Assembly: GCA_039654915.1 (NCBI GenBank)
Contig: CM077594.1
Location: forward strand, 104,112,893-104,176,892
Direction: 5' to 3'
From: Aquilaria yunnanensis
Taxonomy: Eukaryota; Streptophyta; Magnoliopsida; Malvales; Thymelaeaceae
DNA length: 64,000 nucleotides
In this document: in pieces, positions 37,134-49,103 of the stretch
How positions within the stretch are numbered: position 1 is the first letter of the stretch
Layout: every line of letters starts with the position of its first letter
The notes under the pieces: model-generated
Databases searched by the model: none
Seen by the model: only the letters and a program-made list of their open reading frames with translations
Told to the model about the DNA's origin: nothing
Program-made: the position numbers and the translations under genes

Positions 37134-38517
37134 TGTTGGGGTTTGTTGGCTCAAATTCAATAAGGTTAAGAATTTTGATTTTGTTTAGGATTTGGTTTTC
37201 CTATTTTGTTGTGGTTTGGATTTGTGTGTGACCTATAAAAAGGTTTGTTGTGTTAAGTTTTGAGTCTGAGAGAAAATTCAATTATTGTGAAAAGGCAAGA
37301 TATAAGGGTTTCAGAAGGGAGGAAAGGTCCATAGGCCGGAGAGGACTAAGACGAAAAGGCTTTTGCGATCTCTCATATTTTGTAATTATGTGAAGGCAAA
37401 ATATTGATGTTATCAGTAGTGTGTATGGGATCAATAGGCCAATTTGAGCATTAAGGACATATTTCTACTGTAATCTCTATATTTTGTTTGAGTGGATTTC
37501 TTTTATCCGTAGATGTCGGCTAGTTAAGAGCAAAACCACATTAAATTCATTTTTGCTTGTTTGATCGTGTTTGTTATTCCGCTGTGTGTGATAGGTGATT
37601 GGGAAATTTTTTTGCCAACAAGTAGTATCAGAGCTAATGGTTTAGTCTTGGCATGGTGGATCGTGTGGTGCATTATTGTCATGGTGGAGCTTATGGTGTG
37701 TTACTAGCATAGTAGAGCTCTAGGGAATTGTCTTAGGAATATTTGACAGTTGTTATGGCATGGTACTGACGGTTCGATACAAGTTTAAATATTGAAGATT
37801 TTGTTTGTATTTGTTGATGTCTGTGATATTTGGTTCGTGGTTGTTTTGGTTCATTGTTGTTCGCGTCTTAATGGTGTTTGTCATTCATAGTCATGTTCGT
37901 GTTGTTCGTACTCGTTTGCATTCATTTTTGTGTTCATGTTTTGACGATCTTTGTGGTATTCATGTCTATGATCATGATCGTGTGTTCATGATGTTTATGT
38001 ATATGGGGAAGAATTTGAGCCAAGGTAGAGATTGTTGGGTTTGTTGACTTAAATTCAATATGGTTAAAAATTTTGATTTTGTTTAAGATTTGGTTTTCCT
38101 ATTTTTTTGTGATTTGGGTTTGTGTGTAGCCAATAAAAAAGTTTGTTGTGTTAGGTTTTGAGTATGAGAAAAAATCCAATTGTTGTGAAAACGTAAGATA
38201 TGAGGGTTTTAAGAGGGAGGAAAGGTCTGGAGGTCGAAGAGGGGCAAGATGAAAAGCCTTTTGCGATTTCTCATAACTTGTAATTGTGTAAGGACAAGAT
38301 ATTGAGGTTATCAACAGTGTGTAGGAGATTCATAAGCCAACATGAGCACTAAGGGCATATCTCTATTGTAATCTCTATATTTTATTTGAGTGAATTTCTC
38401 TCATCCGTGAATGTAATCTAATTAAGAGCCAAATCACATTAAATTCGTTTGTGCTTGTTTGATCGTGTTTGTTATTCCACTGTGCGTGATGGGTGATTGA
38501 GGAATTTTTTCCCAACA
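37134..38517 (+). mobile_element. Complete TRIM retrotransposon
   Basis: Two direct LTRs, 37134-37620 and 38033-38517 (487 and 485 bp), each start TGTTGG and end CCAACA. They flank a 412-bp internal region. A perfect 5-bp target duplication AAAGA lies at 37129-37133 and 38518-38522. Directly after the left LTR is AGTATCAGAGCTAATGG, matching the initiator-Met-tRNA primer-binding site (TATCAGAGC core). A purine-rich AAGGTAGAGA just before the right LTR is the likely polypurine tract. There is no gag or pol, so it is a terminal-repeat retrotransposon in miniature that must have been mobilised in trans. LTR identity is about 85% by eye. Confidence 0.95.
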
Positions 38518-38522
38518 AAAGA

Positions 38523-40560
38523 TGTAAACAAAGGTATGTTAAAAAAATATCATATAAAAGTAAATATTTATGAATTTATCTAGATATTCTAGGTTCAACT
38601 TTTTCATTAATAAAGAGCTCCTTTAACCAATAGATGATAATGACATCTAGCTCTTCATGAAGTAGAAAGAATAAGAACATTTCTTGCATTACAGTAAAAT
38701 TAGATAGATTTCAGTATAGAAGTTTAAGGAAAATGAAGAACCACCTTGAATATTTTATCTATAAAACTCCTGACATGCTAGTTTGAAATGTGTATCCTAT
38801 GGACGTAGAAAGCAAAAAGTTTTCATGTAGTTAAACTATTCTATTTCAAAACAATGGAAGAGAATGGACAGGAAATGAGATTATCTCCCCTTAAAGGTGA
38901 CCAACACAACTTCTTGGGTTAGCCTTCATCTCCATTTCATCAAATTTCATTTGAACCAAATTGAGATACCAAATACAGAGCAAATTGCCAGTTACATCTA
39001 TAATAGTCAAGGAAAAAACTAGTTCTATTATTTGGAAAAATTTTAAAAAAATTACTCGGAGGGTCACCCACTAACAATTAAACACCTTAATGAGTCATGG
39101 AAAGGTAAACAAACAAAATCAAAGGAGCTCAGAATATAAAGATATTATTCTACAAAGTAATACAATTCAAATACGAAAGAGAACACCAAAGAGTCAACCT
39201 ACAAAGAAAAATTTAAAACCAACTATAAACCAATTAAACCAAGAAGTAGACACACATGAAAAAGGAACATGCAGTAGATAAAAATGAAGGCAAACAATTA
39301 AGCATTAGAGGATAAAACGTAATAGACCAACAATCCGGATGTGATTAATTTAAGAACATATTACTTTCTAACTTAGTAGGTTGAACAAAAGAAAACTACT
39401 ATATGGAACAATAGTTCTTAAATTTAATTGATAAAAACAATTGTAGCCTTAGTTATGCGTTATGTCACTGTTTTATCCTAAAGAGACATGAAGAAATCTA
39501 CTCCATGTCTAAAACATCCATAGACAAATTACTAAAGTTTAATCCAAATATAAAAGTGCAAATACAAAGAAAAGATGGAATGAAATAACCAAACAAAAAC
39601 TCCTACTAGCTCAAGCCTCCTTGTGCTCTAATAATTCCTTTGGCACCTTCAAACCAAGCTTTAAGCTCAAGCCTTAAGTGGTGACTCCAAGAGAAAGAAA
39701 GAAGAAGAGTATGGTGAATAAATGAATGATAAAACTCTTTTTAAAGAAGTTATTGTCCAAAAACCATCCTGAAACCTTGTCATATGCTCCACCTAACTTA
39801 AAAGATAGAATCCTATAGCCAATGGAGAACTTGGATTAAAAAATGAAGTAGGAGACCACAAAGCTCTGGAAACTAAGCCAATGTCTCACCAAAAATAGGG
39901 AAGTTGGTGGCGATGCGTCACCACGGCATCGAACGACAGTGACATGTCGCCAATGATGGAAAAAATTGGCAGCATGTTTCATACGTTGGCAACGCGTTGC
40001 CAATGGCCTTTTCCAACTTTAACTCGAACACGGCCAACTTTTGCTCCGCTCAACCTTGCCGCATTCCGAAGTATCCACAATGTACTCCAACTTTACATAA
40101 AGAGTATACAAAGCAAGAAATACTAAGAAATGTGGCATGACGTGATAGAAATTGACAATCAAAATTGCTAAAAAAGTCAACAACTTTGACCATTATAATA
40201 TGCACTTATCAAGAATGTGATCCATGTTGTCATCACCTATACTTAGCATGCCTGGTGGAAGACGGTCACAGCCATGGATGTGTGTTATGCCCTTAAGCAA
40301 AAGGGGATGACCTTTTATGGTTTCGGCAACTGATTTAGGGTTAGGTAATTTGTTTCGAATGGGAGTCCAACAGTCATTGGACCTATGCTAATGTTTTTGA
40401 TGTTGATGGAACGACTGTTCTATTATATTTCTAGGAAAATAGTTTGATTTTCATGGAACCATCTAGCACAATGATGAGTCTTCTTTAGAAGAGTATAGAA
40501 AGCCTCAGATGTGTGTGACTAATGCTTGTGAGTCTTGGATTTTCATTATATATATATATA
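38523..40560. other. Intergenic DNA, probable repeat remnant
   Basis: No gene is supported. 39900-40050 has a GC-richer patch with 'gcgatgcgtcaccacgg...ggcaacgcgttgcc', and the following 'ttgaccattataatatgcacttatcaa' is phrasing I associate with a repetitive plant element. Ends could not be defined. An AT dinucleotide run (40547-40560) abuts the next element. Confidence 0.35.
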
Positions 40561-41140
40561 TAGGGCAAATTTCACTATGGGCCCCTTAACTTATTTTTAT
40601 GTCCTAAAATGGTACCTTACATTAAATTTTCCTTATCAAAGTATCATACCTCATTTTCATGACCCAATTGGATTCTTTCCTGTCGGAAAATACTGAAAAG
40701 ACATTAATTAACATTAAAATAAATGTTAAATAACAATTTCGATCCGCAAATTTTTTCAATCAATGATTTTAAACATTAAACTTCTAAATCTACAATTTAG
40801 ACCCCAATTAAATCAAAATTTTCTTATCATTTTCTATAATTTGCCCCGGCTCATCTTCTTACCTTAACAGGGTTTTTTCACCCATTTTTTTTTTCTGCTC
40901 ATCTGGCCAGCTAACACACAGGTTATGAACTAGAAAAAAATCCTATACCATTGCCTTAGTTCTATTCCATATTGACTTTACATGTTAATCTTCATCCCTG
41001 CCTACCTCGCTAAATTGTAGAGTAACTAGCAATTGGATATCCTGATTCCTTCAAGGTTGTTGGAACATCACAATAGGCTGGACCTTTATTTATTTGCACC
41101 TAAAAAACTAGCAAGGTTATTCATTTTTTTCCACCAGTAT

Positions 41141-41792
41141 TCAACGACAATGCACCCCATTGTGCATCAAAGAAATACCAACTTCAGCTGAACTTCCTCC
41201 AAGCAACCTAGAGTTCATCTCAGAAACAACCATACTTGAAGTAGCAACATTTTCATAGGATGTTGGCAAATTATTAGCCCCTAGTTGATTGGCCACCATA
41301 AAAGCCAAAGCAGGATTAATGGGATAGCCACTCCAATCATAGTTCATAAATGTTGAACTATTAGCACCAGCGTGATGATATCGAGCAGATAAACCACTTG
41401 TATCATTAAGAGTTGACATAGGATAACCCTTTAAATAAAAATTGTCAATAGAGAAAGCAGATTTCTGCAGTTTAGATCGCTTATTAGCCAACAATGATGG
41501 ACTTTTCATATCTAAACAACCCCTCATTAGTCTTACCTGAGAGCATATATAAATGCCCAAATTGCAAATCCTTCAAATAAGCTTGTTGCTTGACAAGATT
41601 TTAATGATCATGGAGATTAAACAAAAAGTTATGATGACTTTCTATGTCATACTCCATGTTGGATGGAAAATGGTAATCACAATTTAATGATAAATTCATG
41701 CCCGATAATGCTGCAACCAATTCAAGAGATTCATTAGTACCAGAAGAAATACCACTGAAAGTACTAGGACTCTTAACACCTTGCTTCTCCAA
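41141..41792 (-). pseudogene. Gene-like fragment inside the MULE, unrecognised
   Basis: Two consecutive minus-strand frames. 41792-41601 carries SPSTFSGISSGTNESLELV, AALSGMNLSLNCDYHFPS and NFLFNLHD. 41560-41141 carries CLDMKSPSLLANKRSKLQKS, STFMNYDWSGYPINPALAF and LLGGSSAEVGISLMHNG. The low-complexity, Ser/Asn-rich composition with short aromatic motifs looks like the C-terminal part of a plant transcription factor, but I cannot name the family. Position inside long TIRs suggests capture from a host gene. A GT donor-like site after LYML (about 41536) hints at a retained intron. Confidence 0.4.
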
Positions 41793-42403
41793 ACCATCGA
41801 TCTATCCTCCTCCAAATCGTCCCTTCAGAGCAGTGTAATAAGCCTTACAAGAAAGCCTCATCTTCGTTGGCTAGTCCCGAACAGTTTTTTTATGCCATTC
41901 AATATCAAGGCCATTCAAATGAAAGAAAGCTACTTGAACTTTCTTTTCTCCTACAACCTTATCAATCTCAAAATCCTGATTACATCTGAAAATCCATCCT
42001 TCCAGGATCGGCAAGAGTCAACTCCCTGGATTCACTTTCTAGGCTCCTTTTTTCTTTCACCACCTCGATCAGAGACTTTATGCGTTCAAAAGTCTACTCC
42101 TAATGAGTCTCCATCCGTTGCTCCAATTATTGGAGCTCTCAAACAAACTCCTTGTTCATTTATTGGATTTTCATATTGTCGACTATGGTGGGTACCAAGA
42201 TCATGCTCTGACAGCCTTGTTACTATTCCACAATTATCAAAATTTGGTCCCATCTAGTTATGATTCAAGAATGAGGAATAGTTGAACACTGGTTCTGCTT
42301 GTTTAGGGACTACTGGTTCAGGCATTTCATCGAACACCTAGTACACCAACGTCCAAACTCAACCTTGAATGCTGCTTCATTTTTTCCATTGGTGCTAAGA
42401 TCA

Positions 42404-42700
42404 TGCTCTGATACCAATTGTTGCAAAATAGAAATTGAACAGCTTTGGCCTAGGAAATCACATAGAACAAGAATGGATTTCAATTGGTTCAAAGACTTAC
42501 GGTTTAAACAAGAAAATAGGGAGAATAGAGTGATAAAGAGAACCGAGAAGAAGAGATTGGGAAAAGAAGCAAATTGTAATTCTGATTCATTGATTCCAAT
42601 CTAATCTTATATAAAGGTATTTATACCCTTTCTTACTTCTAAAAAAATTAACAAACCAAGAAGCACGTGCCTCATTTTTTTCTATTTTATATCAGTGTCA
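42404..42700 (-). mobile_element. Copia/TRIM-type LTR fragment with Met-tRNA primer site
   Basis: On the minus strand 42420-42404 reads CAATTGGTATCAGAGCA, the standard initiator-Met-tRNA primer-binding site. It adjoins sequence beginning (plus strand) TGTTGCAAAATAG at 42419, which would be the LTR edge. A TATA-type 'cttatataaagg' at about 42605 fits an LTR promoter. The outer LTR end is not certain. A second, imperfect copy of 'gatcatgctctga' at 42199 suggests a partial duplication. Confidence 0.55.
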
Positions 42701-43227
42701 GAGGGGCCTCGATCTTTGACAACTCCTTCAAGGTGGGTAATGGATGGAGAGGAGAGGAGAGAAGGGCAAGTGGAAAGATGGAAGGGAAATTGATTTTGCC
42801 ATCAACTTGGTTTTTAGTATTTGATCGCTTTTCTCTTGTCAATTCAATTTGGCTAAAATTGATTGGTAGTGCCGGATATGATTTCTTCAAGAAGTTTAGA
42901 TTCTTTAATGTTTTTGTGACTGAACAGAGTAATTTTAAAAGTTTGGGTTAGTTCTTGAAGTTTAAGAGGTTTGGAAGATTTAGAATTATTGATTGAAAAT
43001 GTTTGAAGGCCAAAATTGTCATTTTAAATTTATTCTAATGATAATTAATGCCATGTTCACAATTTCTATCTGATTTAATGTTGAAATTGATGGAAAAATA
43101 CTCAATTGGGATGTGATAAATGAGGCAAAATAAATGAGGCAAAGTACTTCAATAGGATAACCTTAAGGTAAGGTACCCATTTATGATACGAAAATAAGTC
43201 AAGGGGCCTTGCGTGAAATTTACCCTA

Positions 43228-43264
43228 CACACACACACACACACACACACACGTGTGTGTGTAT
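43228..43264. repeat. Palindromic (CA)n(TG)n microsatellite
   Basis: (CA)n of about 12 units runs into CGTGTGTGTGTAT, giving a self-complementary dinucleotide tract directly at the right end of the MULE. Confidence 0.9.
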
Positions 43265-43393
43265 TTTCAAGCCGCTCCCATTCTCTACTTTTTTTTTTTA
43301 ATTTTTATGAATTCTGCTCTCTTTCTTACTCTTGCTCTGTGCAACTTAGAGATGGTCCATGGGTTAGAACGCTCGGTCAGTGGTTTGTTTAAA

Positions 43394-43928
43394 GGCCTAA
43401 ATCCACAATTCACCCCCCAACTTTACTAACTCAGACACTTAGCCGCTTCAATTATGACTTGGGCCAACTTAGCTCACAAACTTTGTAAACTGAGACACGT
43501 AACCCCTACTAACTAATGAAAATATTCTTTTTCATTTTTTATGGGCTTAAATGACAATAACTTTGAACAAAGAGGTTGAATTTGGCATTTTAGCAATTGT
43601 TGTTTGACAGCTCATTTTTTTTCGCAGCTTTAATTAGCATGTTGAGGATACTCCCAATTTCACAAGGAACTCTCTAATTTCCTGCATGTGAAGCTGTGGA
43701 TGAAAACAACCTTTCAAACAGTAATATGCTAAAATGCCAAATTCGGTCACCTTGTTCAATGTTATTGTCATATAAGTTCCTTGGAAACCAAAAAGAACAT
43801 TTCTATCAGATGGAAGGGGTTATGTGTCTCAGTTTACAAAATTTGGAGGTTGAGTTACCCCAAGTCATAGTTGAAGGGGTTAAGTGTCTGAGTCAACAAA
43901 GTTGGAGTGTGAATTGTGAATTTAGGCC
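43394..43928. mobile_element. Mutator MITE related to the Pack-MULE at 48811
   Basis: The ends GGCCTAAATCCACAATTCAC and its complement at 43928 begin long TIRs (about 130 bp or more). They contain ACTTTACTAACTCAGACACTTA and CAATTATGACTTGGG(C/G). A perfect 10-bp duplication TTTGTTTAAA flanks it (43384-43393 and 43929-43938). TIR and subterminal order (C-rich end, 'cacttaaccccttcaacta', then 'ggcttaaatgacaa...gaatttggcatttt') parallel the Pack-MULE at 48811, so it is a non-autonomous relative without captured genes. Confidence 0.9.
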
Positions 43929-44262
43929 TTTGTTTAAAAGTTAGGCTCAAGCCTACACTTTTAGTTCATGGACAAGGAATTTCATGTATGTGCTCGCTTA
44001 TCAATCCTCTATTCATCATGTTGTGTCTTAAAACCACCTTTTTAAAAATTTTAAAATTTTCATGTAAAGGGTTGAAAAACAGAAGCTTTGAAAAAATGCA
44101 TTACAGAAATTTTGTATGTAGAATGAATGTAGCCTTTGTCTTGGTTGACCCACCGTCACCTCATCAAATGTTAAAGATGTACTTATAAGGACTTGATCAG
44201 TACCAACCAACAAACTGAAAATCATGATTTTGGTTCGTTTGTGCTTTACCCCTTAAATCATA

Positions 44263-45108
44263 CTTCCTCAGTCCCATATTTTTTGCACTGTATTTCTTTT
44301 CGGGCTGTCCCAAATTCTTTGTACCATTTTCCATTTTAAGTAAAATTTACCATTTAACTTTTCCATTATATCTCTCATTATCAAACAACTCAATTCATCT
44401 GTTGCTCATTCCACCAATTGTTCGCTCGATTAGACAAGGGCGACAACAATCGACGCAATGACTAGACAGATGGGGACGGGGATGAAACAGACGGTGAAAC
44501 GAGGGTGTGATCGAAGGTTGGCTAGATCGAAGTGAGGCCGAGATCAAAGCGAGAGGCCGTGAATCATGACCGACAACGATCGATTTGATGAGGACAAAGG
44601 TGAAGGCTGGGAGGTGGAAGCTGGGATGGGTGCAATTGGAGTAAGAAGCAACGGTAAGGCTAGAGGAGATGAAGTCGACGAGATTGGTTAGGGATTGAGA
44701 CAAGAATCTATCGTGCAAGGCGATTAGCGAGTACGAGACAAAGCGAGGATGGCAATGGATGATTCATAAGTGATTCAAAGACTACGTCACTGGAATCGAC
44801 GATGGGGGCACGGCTCAAAGGCATGGAGCTACTGGTGACCGACAAATCGACGAAGGTAAAAGTGATATGAGATCAACGATGGAAACAACGTGAGATCAAC
44901 AAAGGATACCACATTAAATCAGCAATGACTTGACATAGTAAACGTCTGACAATGGTTGCTGAAGGTTGTTAGGTTATGTATGTAAATGGGAAACAGGGAG
45001 GAGAAAACATCAAAATAAGGGTATAGTTGAAAAAAAACATACATTTTCATCATTTCTTAAAACCCAGTACCAAACAAAAATGGTGCAAAAAATGCAAAAC
45101 GGAAGGGG
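44263..45108. mobile_element. Tc1/mariner-type (Stowaway-like) non-autonomous element
   Basis: The left end CTTCCTCAGTCCCATATTTTTTGCAC and complemented right end CCCCTTCCGTTTTGCATTTTTTGCAC are inverted copies of the CTYCCTCCGT type. Both are bordered by TA (44261-44262 and 45109-45110). The 570-bp GC-richer interior (44400-44970, 'cgacaacaatcgacg...gatgaaacagacgg') gives long open frames in both directions without family motifs. Confidence 0.7.
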
Positions 45109-45109
45109 T

Positions 45110-45493
45110 AATTCAGATCAACAATTGGCCCAGACCACTTATGACATGTAGCCCAGATCATAATGTGTCAGGCCTCGAACGGGCGCAGGCCTGTAGCCCA
45201 GCATACTGAAATCCGCTGCCTGGGCCGGAGCGGAATGCGTACTGTCATAGTGAAATTGTTCCACCAAAAAAAAGAAAAAAAAGCATTCGAAATGGATAGA
45301 TATCAAATCAGTCTCAAACAGCTTCCCCGGAAGTTTCACCTTTAAATATAAAAATAAATATAGCTAGGTCTCCCAGAAACAGAAGGAATGCCCAAAGAAT
45401 CAATCTATATATAATATACAGCAAATTTTGTACCGCCGCCAATTATTCTTCCCAGAACTCGCAAAGTGTAATGAACTGAATATCTGGCACTGA
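45110..45493 (-). other. 3' flank of the V-ATPase subunit C gene
   Basis: Downstream sequence of the minus-strand gene; A/T-rich 'aaataaata' (minus) near 45350-45360 is a possible polyadenylation region. Nothing else is recognised. Confidence 0.4.
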
Positions 45494-48400
45494 TCAAGCA
45501 AGGTTGATGGTAAATGAGACATAAGGATGCGCATCAGCATCACCTCCTAAACCAACCATAGCAGCACCTTCATCTTCAGACTTCCAGTAAGTGCTGCAAA
45601 AAGGAAAGAAGCAGAACATAACAGTAACATCCAAGTCTGACATGAAGATCCGCAACTTCACAAAATACAGCTGAGCTCCAGATTTAGGGGACAATCCCAT
45701 ATTCAAGGGATTCAAGTTATTTGATCAATGGATTTTTAGTGACGGGGTCAAGTTGCAGAAAATAGCTAAAGAAAATGCAGTTAGCATTTCCGTTCAGATC
45801 CAAATTTAAGGATGAAAGACTTCCTGTTATCACGCAATTCTGAAACAAAATGTAATTGGACCTCTCTCGTCAAAACGGTGATTTATTTTAAACTTTTGCC
45901 CATTTAGTTATACAGAGTCTCACAGGAATGGATATGTATCCCATATGCATGTGGCTAAAGGCATCCACAACTTTAATAATCGACAAATTCTAATAACACT
46001 ATATATTAGACTTGCCTGTTTCTGGTTCCAGACAGCCCTTCAAGTATAGAACGCACTTTCTTCTCACTTTTTCCAGATGGAGCCAAAACACAAGCCTGAA
46101 ATAACCTCAAGCAACAGGCTCAGTTTCTGAGGAGAACTTCAATGCCAAGAAAATTAACAAAGCCATAAGCAGTGATTACCAAAAAGGAGGGTGGTAAACC
46201 ATATCTCAAGATGCTCTCTGCAAAGATACGTACAGCACAGAAGTGCATCCAGGAGCTAAAAACCTACAGTAACAGGTGCTTGTTTGATTAGAAGAGAACA
46301 CTTATAGTTTCAGACTAAGCCACAGACGACAGTGAAGAAACAAGGAAAGGGTTCAATTATATCCACGCAAATATCCTTCTCTGAAACATTTAAATATTTG
46401 GTAACACATGTTCAAAATCATAGCATCAAATTAACTTCTATAACAGAAAAGCTACACCAATATTTCTCAAACAAATATAGTGGGTTAGCCTACTGACACC
46501 ACTGAATCATACATGGCACAATACCTGATGCAAATCAGCTCAAGTTCATAAGGGCATATTCATATTACTGGACAGCACAATAGACAAGAAAATAAAGTTA
46601 ATAGTACCTCCCCGTAACTGGTGTAGCACCATTGCAAGAGGTCATTTCGCTTGCTTTCCTGATCTTGCACCAATTTATCTAAGTCTTTCTTTCGATTCTC
46701 TTGGGCTTCAGGACTATACTCAAAATCACGAATCTGTTTCAAATAAACACGAATTTTATGAGATCACCCCTCTCAAATTGTGCTCTAAACACAAATTTTA
46801 AGACAATGCTCAATTTACACATCTTATTCCAATATATAAGTTGGAAATTCTCAGAAGATGGTTGCAATATGAAGCTTTAAGACAATCACTCAGGAAACTT
46901 GCAGCAATATATCATTCCAACTTAAAACATGCACTCACTTGGAAACCTCTTTCACGAACACGAGTTCTGAAATTGTCTGCATCACGATTGAATAATGTCA
47001 CTGTGTAGAGGGCATATTCATTGTCCTCATACAACTTCTTGGAGGATCTGGGGACCTGGAGATGTTCAGCAAAGCTATGCAGGCTAAGAAGATGTTATGC
47101 CAGAGTATGAAGAATAAGACCTTTCGGTTAGTGGCTGTAAGAAACTAAAAATTTTAAAAAATAACAGTAATGGTACAATTCATAGTGAAGTTGACAAATA
47201 ATATCTGTCAGTAATGGGGCTAGTAATTTCATATAACAAGAGACCCACTTTTAAAACAGATTTAAATCTGATGACGAAGTAGGAATTTAATGAAATTCAA
47301 TGATTTCAGATGTACAAGAGCTATTTTTTTGCATCTTCTGTTAAGCTCAGTAACAGCAGTCAGCAAAGTAGAACACAGCAAATTACCAACATAAGTTAGA
47401 ATGACTAATAATTCATTCCTTACCACATAACTTGTTAACGTTTCATAGCTTGACAACCAGTCCTTCTGAGAATATTTGGAAACTATTGCAAGGAGGGTCA
47501 CCAAGTGTTCTGAGGTTATGATATCCGATGGCTTCACTAGATTGGATAAATCTCGGACAGCTAAGCTGAATAAGGTGAAAGCTTCTCAGCTAAAAAATTC
47601 ATAATAATGCTGGTGTAAAGGCATCCATAAAGTTGCGCATGCTTCAAACACACTAAAGTAGGTGCAATACCTTCCACTTTGTTTTCGGTTTATCGCATTA
47701 AGCTGACTACGCACATTGTTGTACTCAGATGCACGAACCTAATACAACAAAGGAAAAAAGAGATAGTGACAAACCATTCCATTCCATGTTTTTTCTAAAA
47801 AAAATCTTCAGCTAGTGCCATTGGTGACTTAGGGAACAAACAGCAAACTACCACTACTCTTCATTAAACTTCCTGGAAAGGACACATACAAGTGACTTGC
47901 ATGGTTCAAAATCCAATTCAAAGGAATAATTACCTTGAGATCATCCTCAATCTTTGCCACCTGACCATGAATAGAATCCACAATTTCTCTCAGAGGAGAC
48001 ATGGTTGGATATTTGGCTTCATCCCAGACGAATCTTCCAAAATATCACCAAAACTTGGTTAAAGATCCCACCAAAATGAATATGGAATACAAAAAAATTC
48101 TCAATTTCACGCAAACTCCACCTACTCAAGCAGCAGTTACCTGGTCAGGTATGAATCCACGGGCACACCGTCCACAGTGAGAGCAGTGCTCTCGGCACTC
48201 GACGCCCTCTCCAGATCCTCGATCTGTCTCCTGATCTTATGAGCTACTCCTTCCATGAAACTGTTCGACTGCACAATCAACGATTCGAAATGGCCCCAAG
48301 AATCAAAACAAACACAAACCAGAACGATTCGTGGAGTGATTATCTCAGGAATTCTGGATCTCGCAGACAGAACACTAATGAATTGATATAAAAACTGCAA

Positions 48401-48675
48401 AAAAAATACAGAGAAATACCTTCAAGAGATCATCGCTAAGGGCGAGGAGAGAATCGAGGGTTCCGACTCGAAGATTTGGTACATTGAACTACAAAATTGA
48501 TTTAGATCGATTCAACAAACGGTAAAGAAAAAAAAACGCGAAAAAGAAGAAGAAATCGTACTCTGTAAAGAGGAGTGTCGAAGGAATGCTTGGAGATTTG
48601 TTCTTGCAAACGGTTCCAAAGAGTTGATGCAGAGTTTTGAACGGGAAGAGAAACTACCCAGTATCTTGTCGCCAT
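45494..48675 (-). CDS. VHA-C: V-type proton ATPase subunit C (DET3 type)
   Basis: Eleven exons on the minus strand, in coding order: 48675-48562, 48488-48420, 48268-48141, 48033-47934, 47738-47671, 47565-47424, 47055-46939, 46733-46608, 46263-46180, 46095-46016, 45593-45494. All frames close to give 375 residues, the length I recall for Arabidopsis DET3. Subunit C ties the V1 peripheral stalk to the V0 sector and controls reversible assembly of the vacuolar/endomembrane proton pump. Conserved stretches: start MATRYWVVSLPVQ, HKIRRQIEDLE, DGVPVDSYLTRFVWDEAKYP, SSKKLYEDNEYALYTVTLF, LLQWCYTSYGEVFSSWMHFC, RYGLPPSFLACVLAP and the C-terminal AHPYVSFTINLA. Intron 10 uses a GC donor (CAG/GCAAGT). A Pack-MULE lies 126 bp upstream of the start codon. 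Confidence 0.96.
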
Positions 48676-49103
48676 TTGAGAGCTTGCAAACGATCGTAAC
48701 TCGTAAATGAAGATTGTTCAGCTATGGCGATGACCGATCATAAAGCGAGATACATGAGAACGAGGATGGGTAGGAAAATAATTTCCCCCTCATGCTGATG
48801 ATTTTTTCACGGCGTAAACCCACATTTGGCCCCCGAACTTTGTTCACTAGGACACTTAACCCCTTCAACTATAACTCGGGATAACTCAGCCCCCAAACTT
48901 TACTAACTGGCACACTTAGCCCCCTCAGATTGCCATGTGCTGTCACGTGCGTTGACGCTGTGACGAAAATGTTAGTTATCATTTTATAGGGACTTAAATG
49001 ACAAAAATATTGAAGCTTGCGGCTGAATGTGGCATTTTCCACATAAAACAATAGCAGCGAACGGATGTCCAGCGCTAAGGCAAAAGAAGCGCCGCGGGCT
49101 CCC

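Larger units (their letters stand above)
40561..43227. mobile_element. Large Mutator-like (Pack-MULE candidate) element
   Basis: TIRs of about 100 bp or more: 40561 (TAGGGCAAATTTCACTATGG...) matches the complement of the right end (...GTGAAATTTACCCTA, 43227). They share GGCCCCTT(A/G)ACTTATTTT and GGTACCTTAC in order. Simple repeats abut both ends ((TA)n left, (CA)n right), so a target duplication cannot be read. The 2.3-kb interior is unlike the TIRs and holds gene-like fragments on the minus strand plus a retroelement fragment with its own primer-binding site near 42405. No transposase is recognised. Confidence 0.75.

Noticed and set aside
37805..38047. 80-residue open frame in the TRIM interior
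   Set aside because: It runs into the right LTR, has no gag or pol motifs, and TRIM interiors are normally non-coding.
42099..42260. Plus-strand frames around 41781-42257 as a gene
   Set aside because: No family features, lies inside the MULE next to a retroelement fragment, and contains a partial copy of the primer-site phrase.
44395..44718. 107-residue minus-strand frame
   Set aside because: It lies within the mariner-like element, overlaps GC-richer low-complexity sequence and has no recognisable domain.
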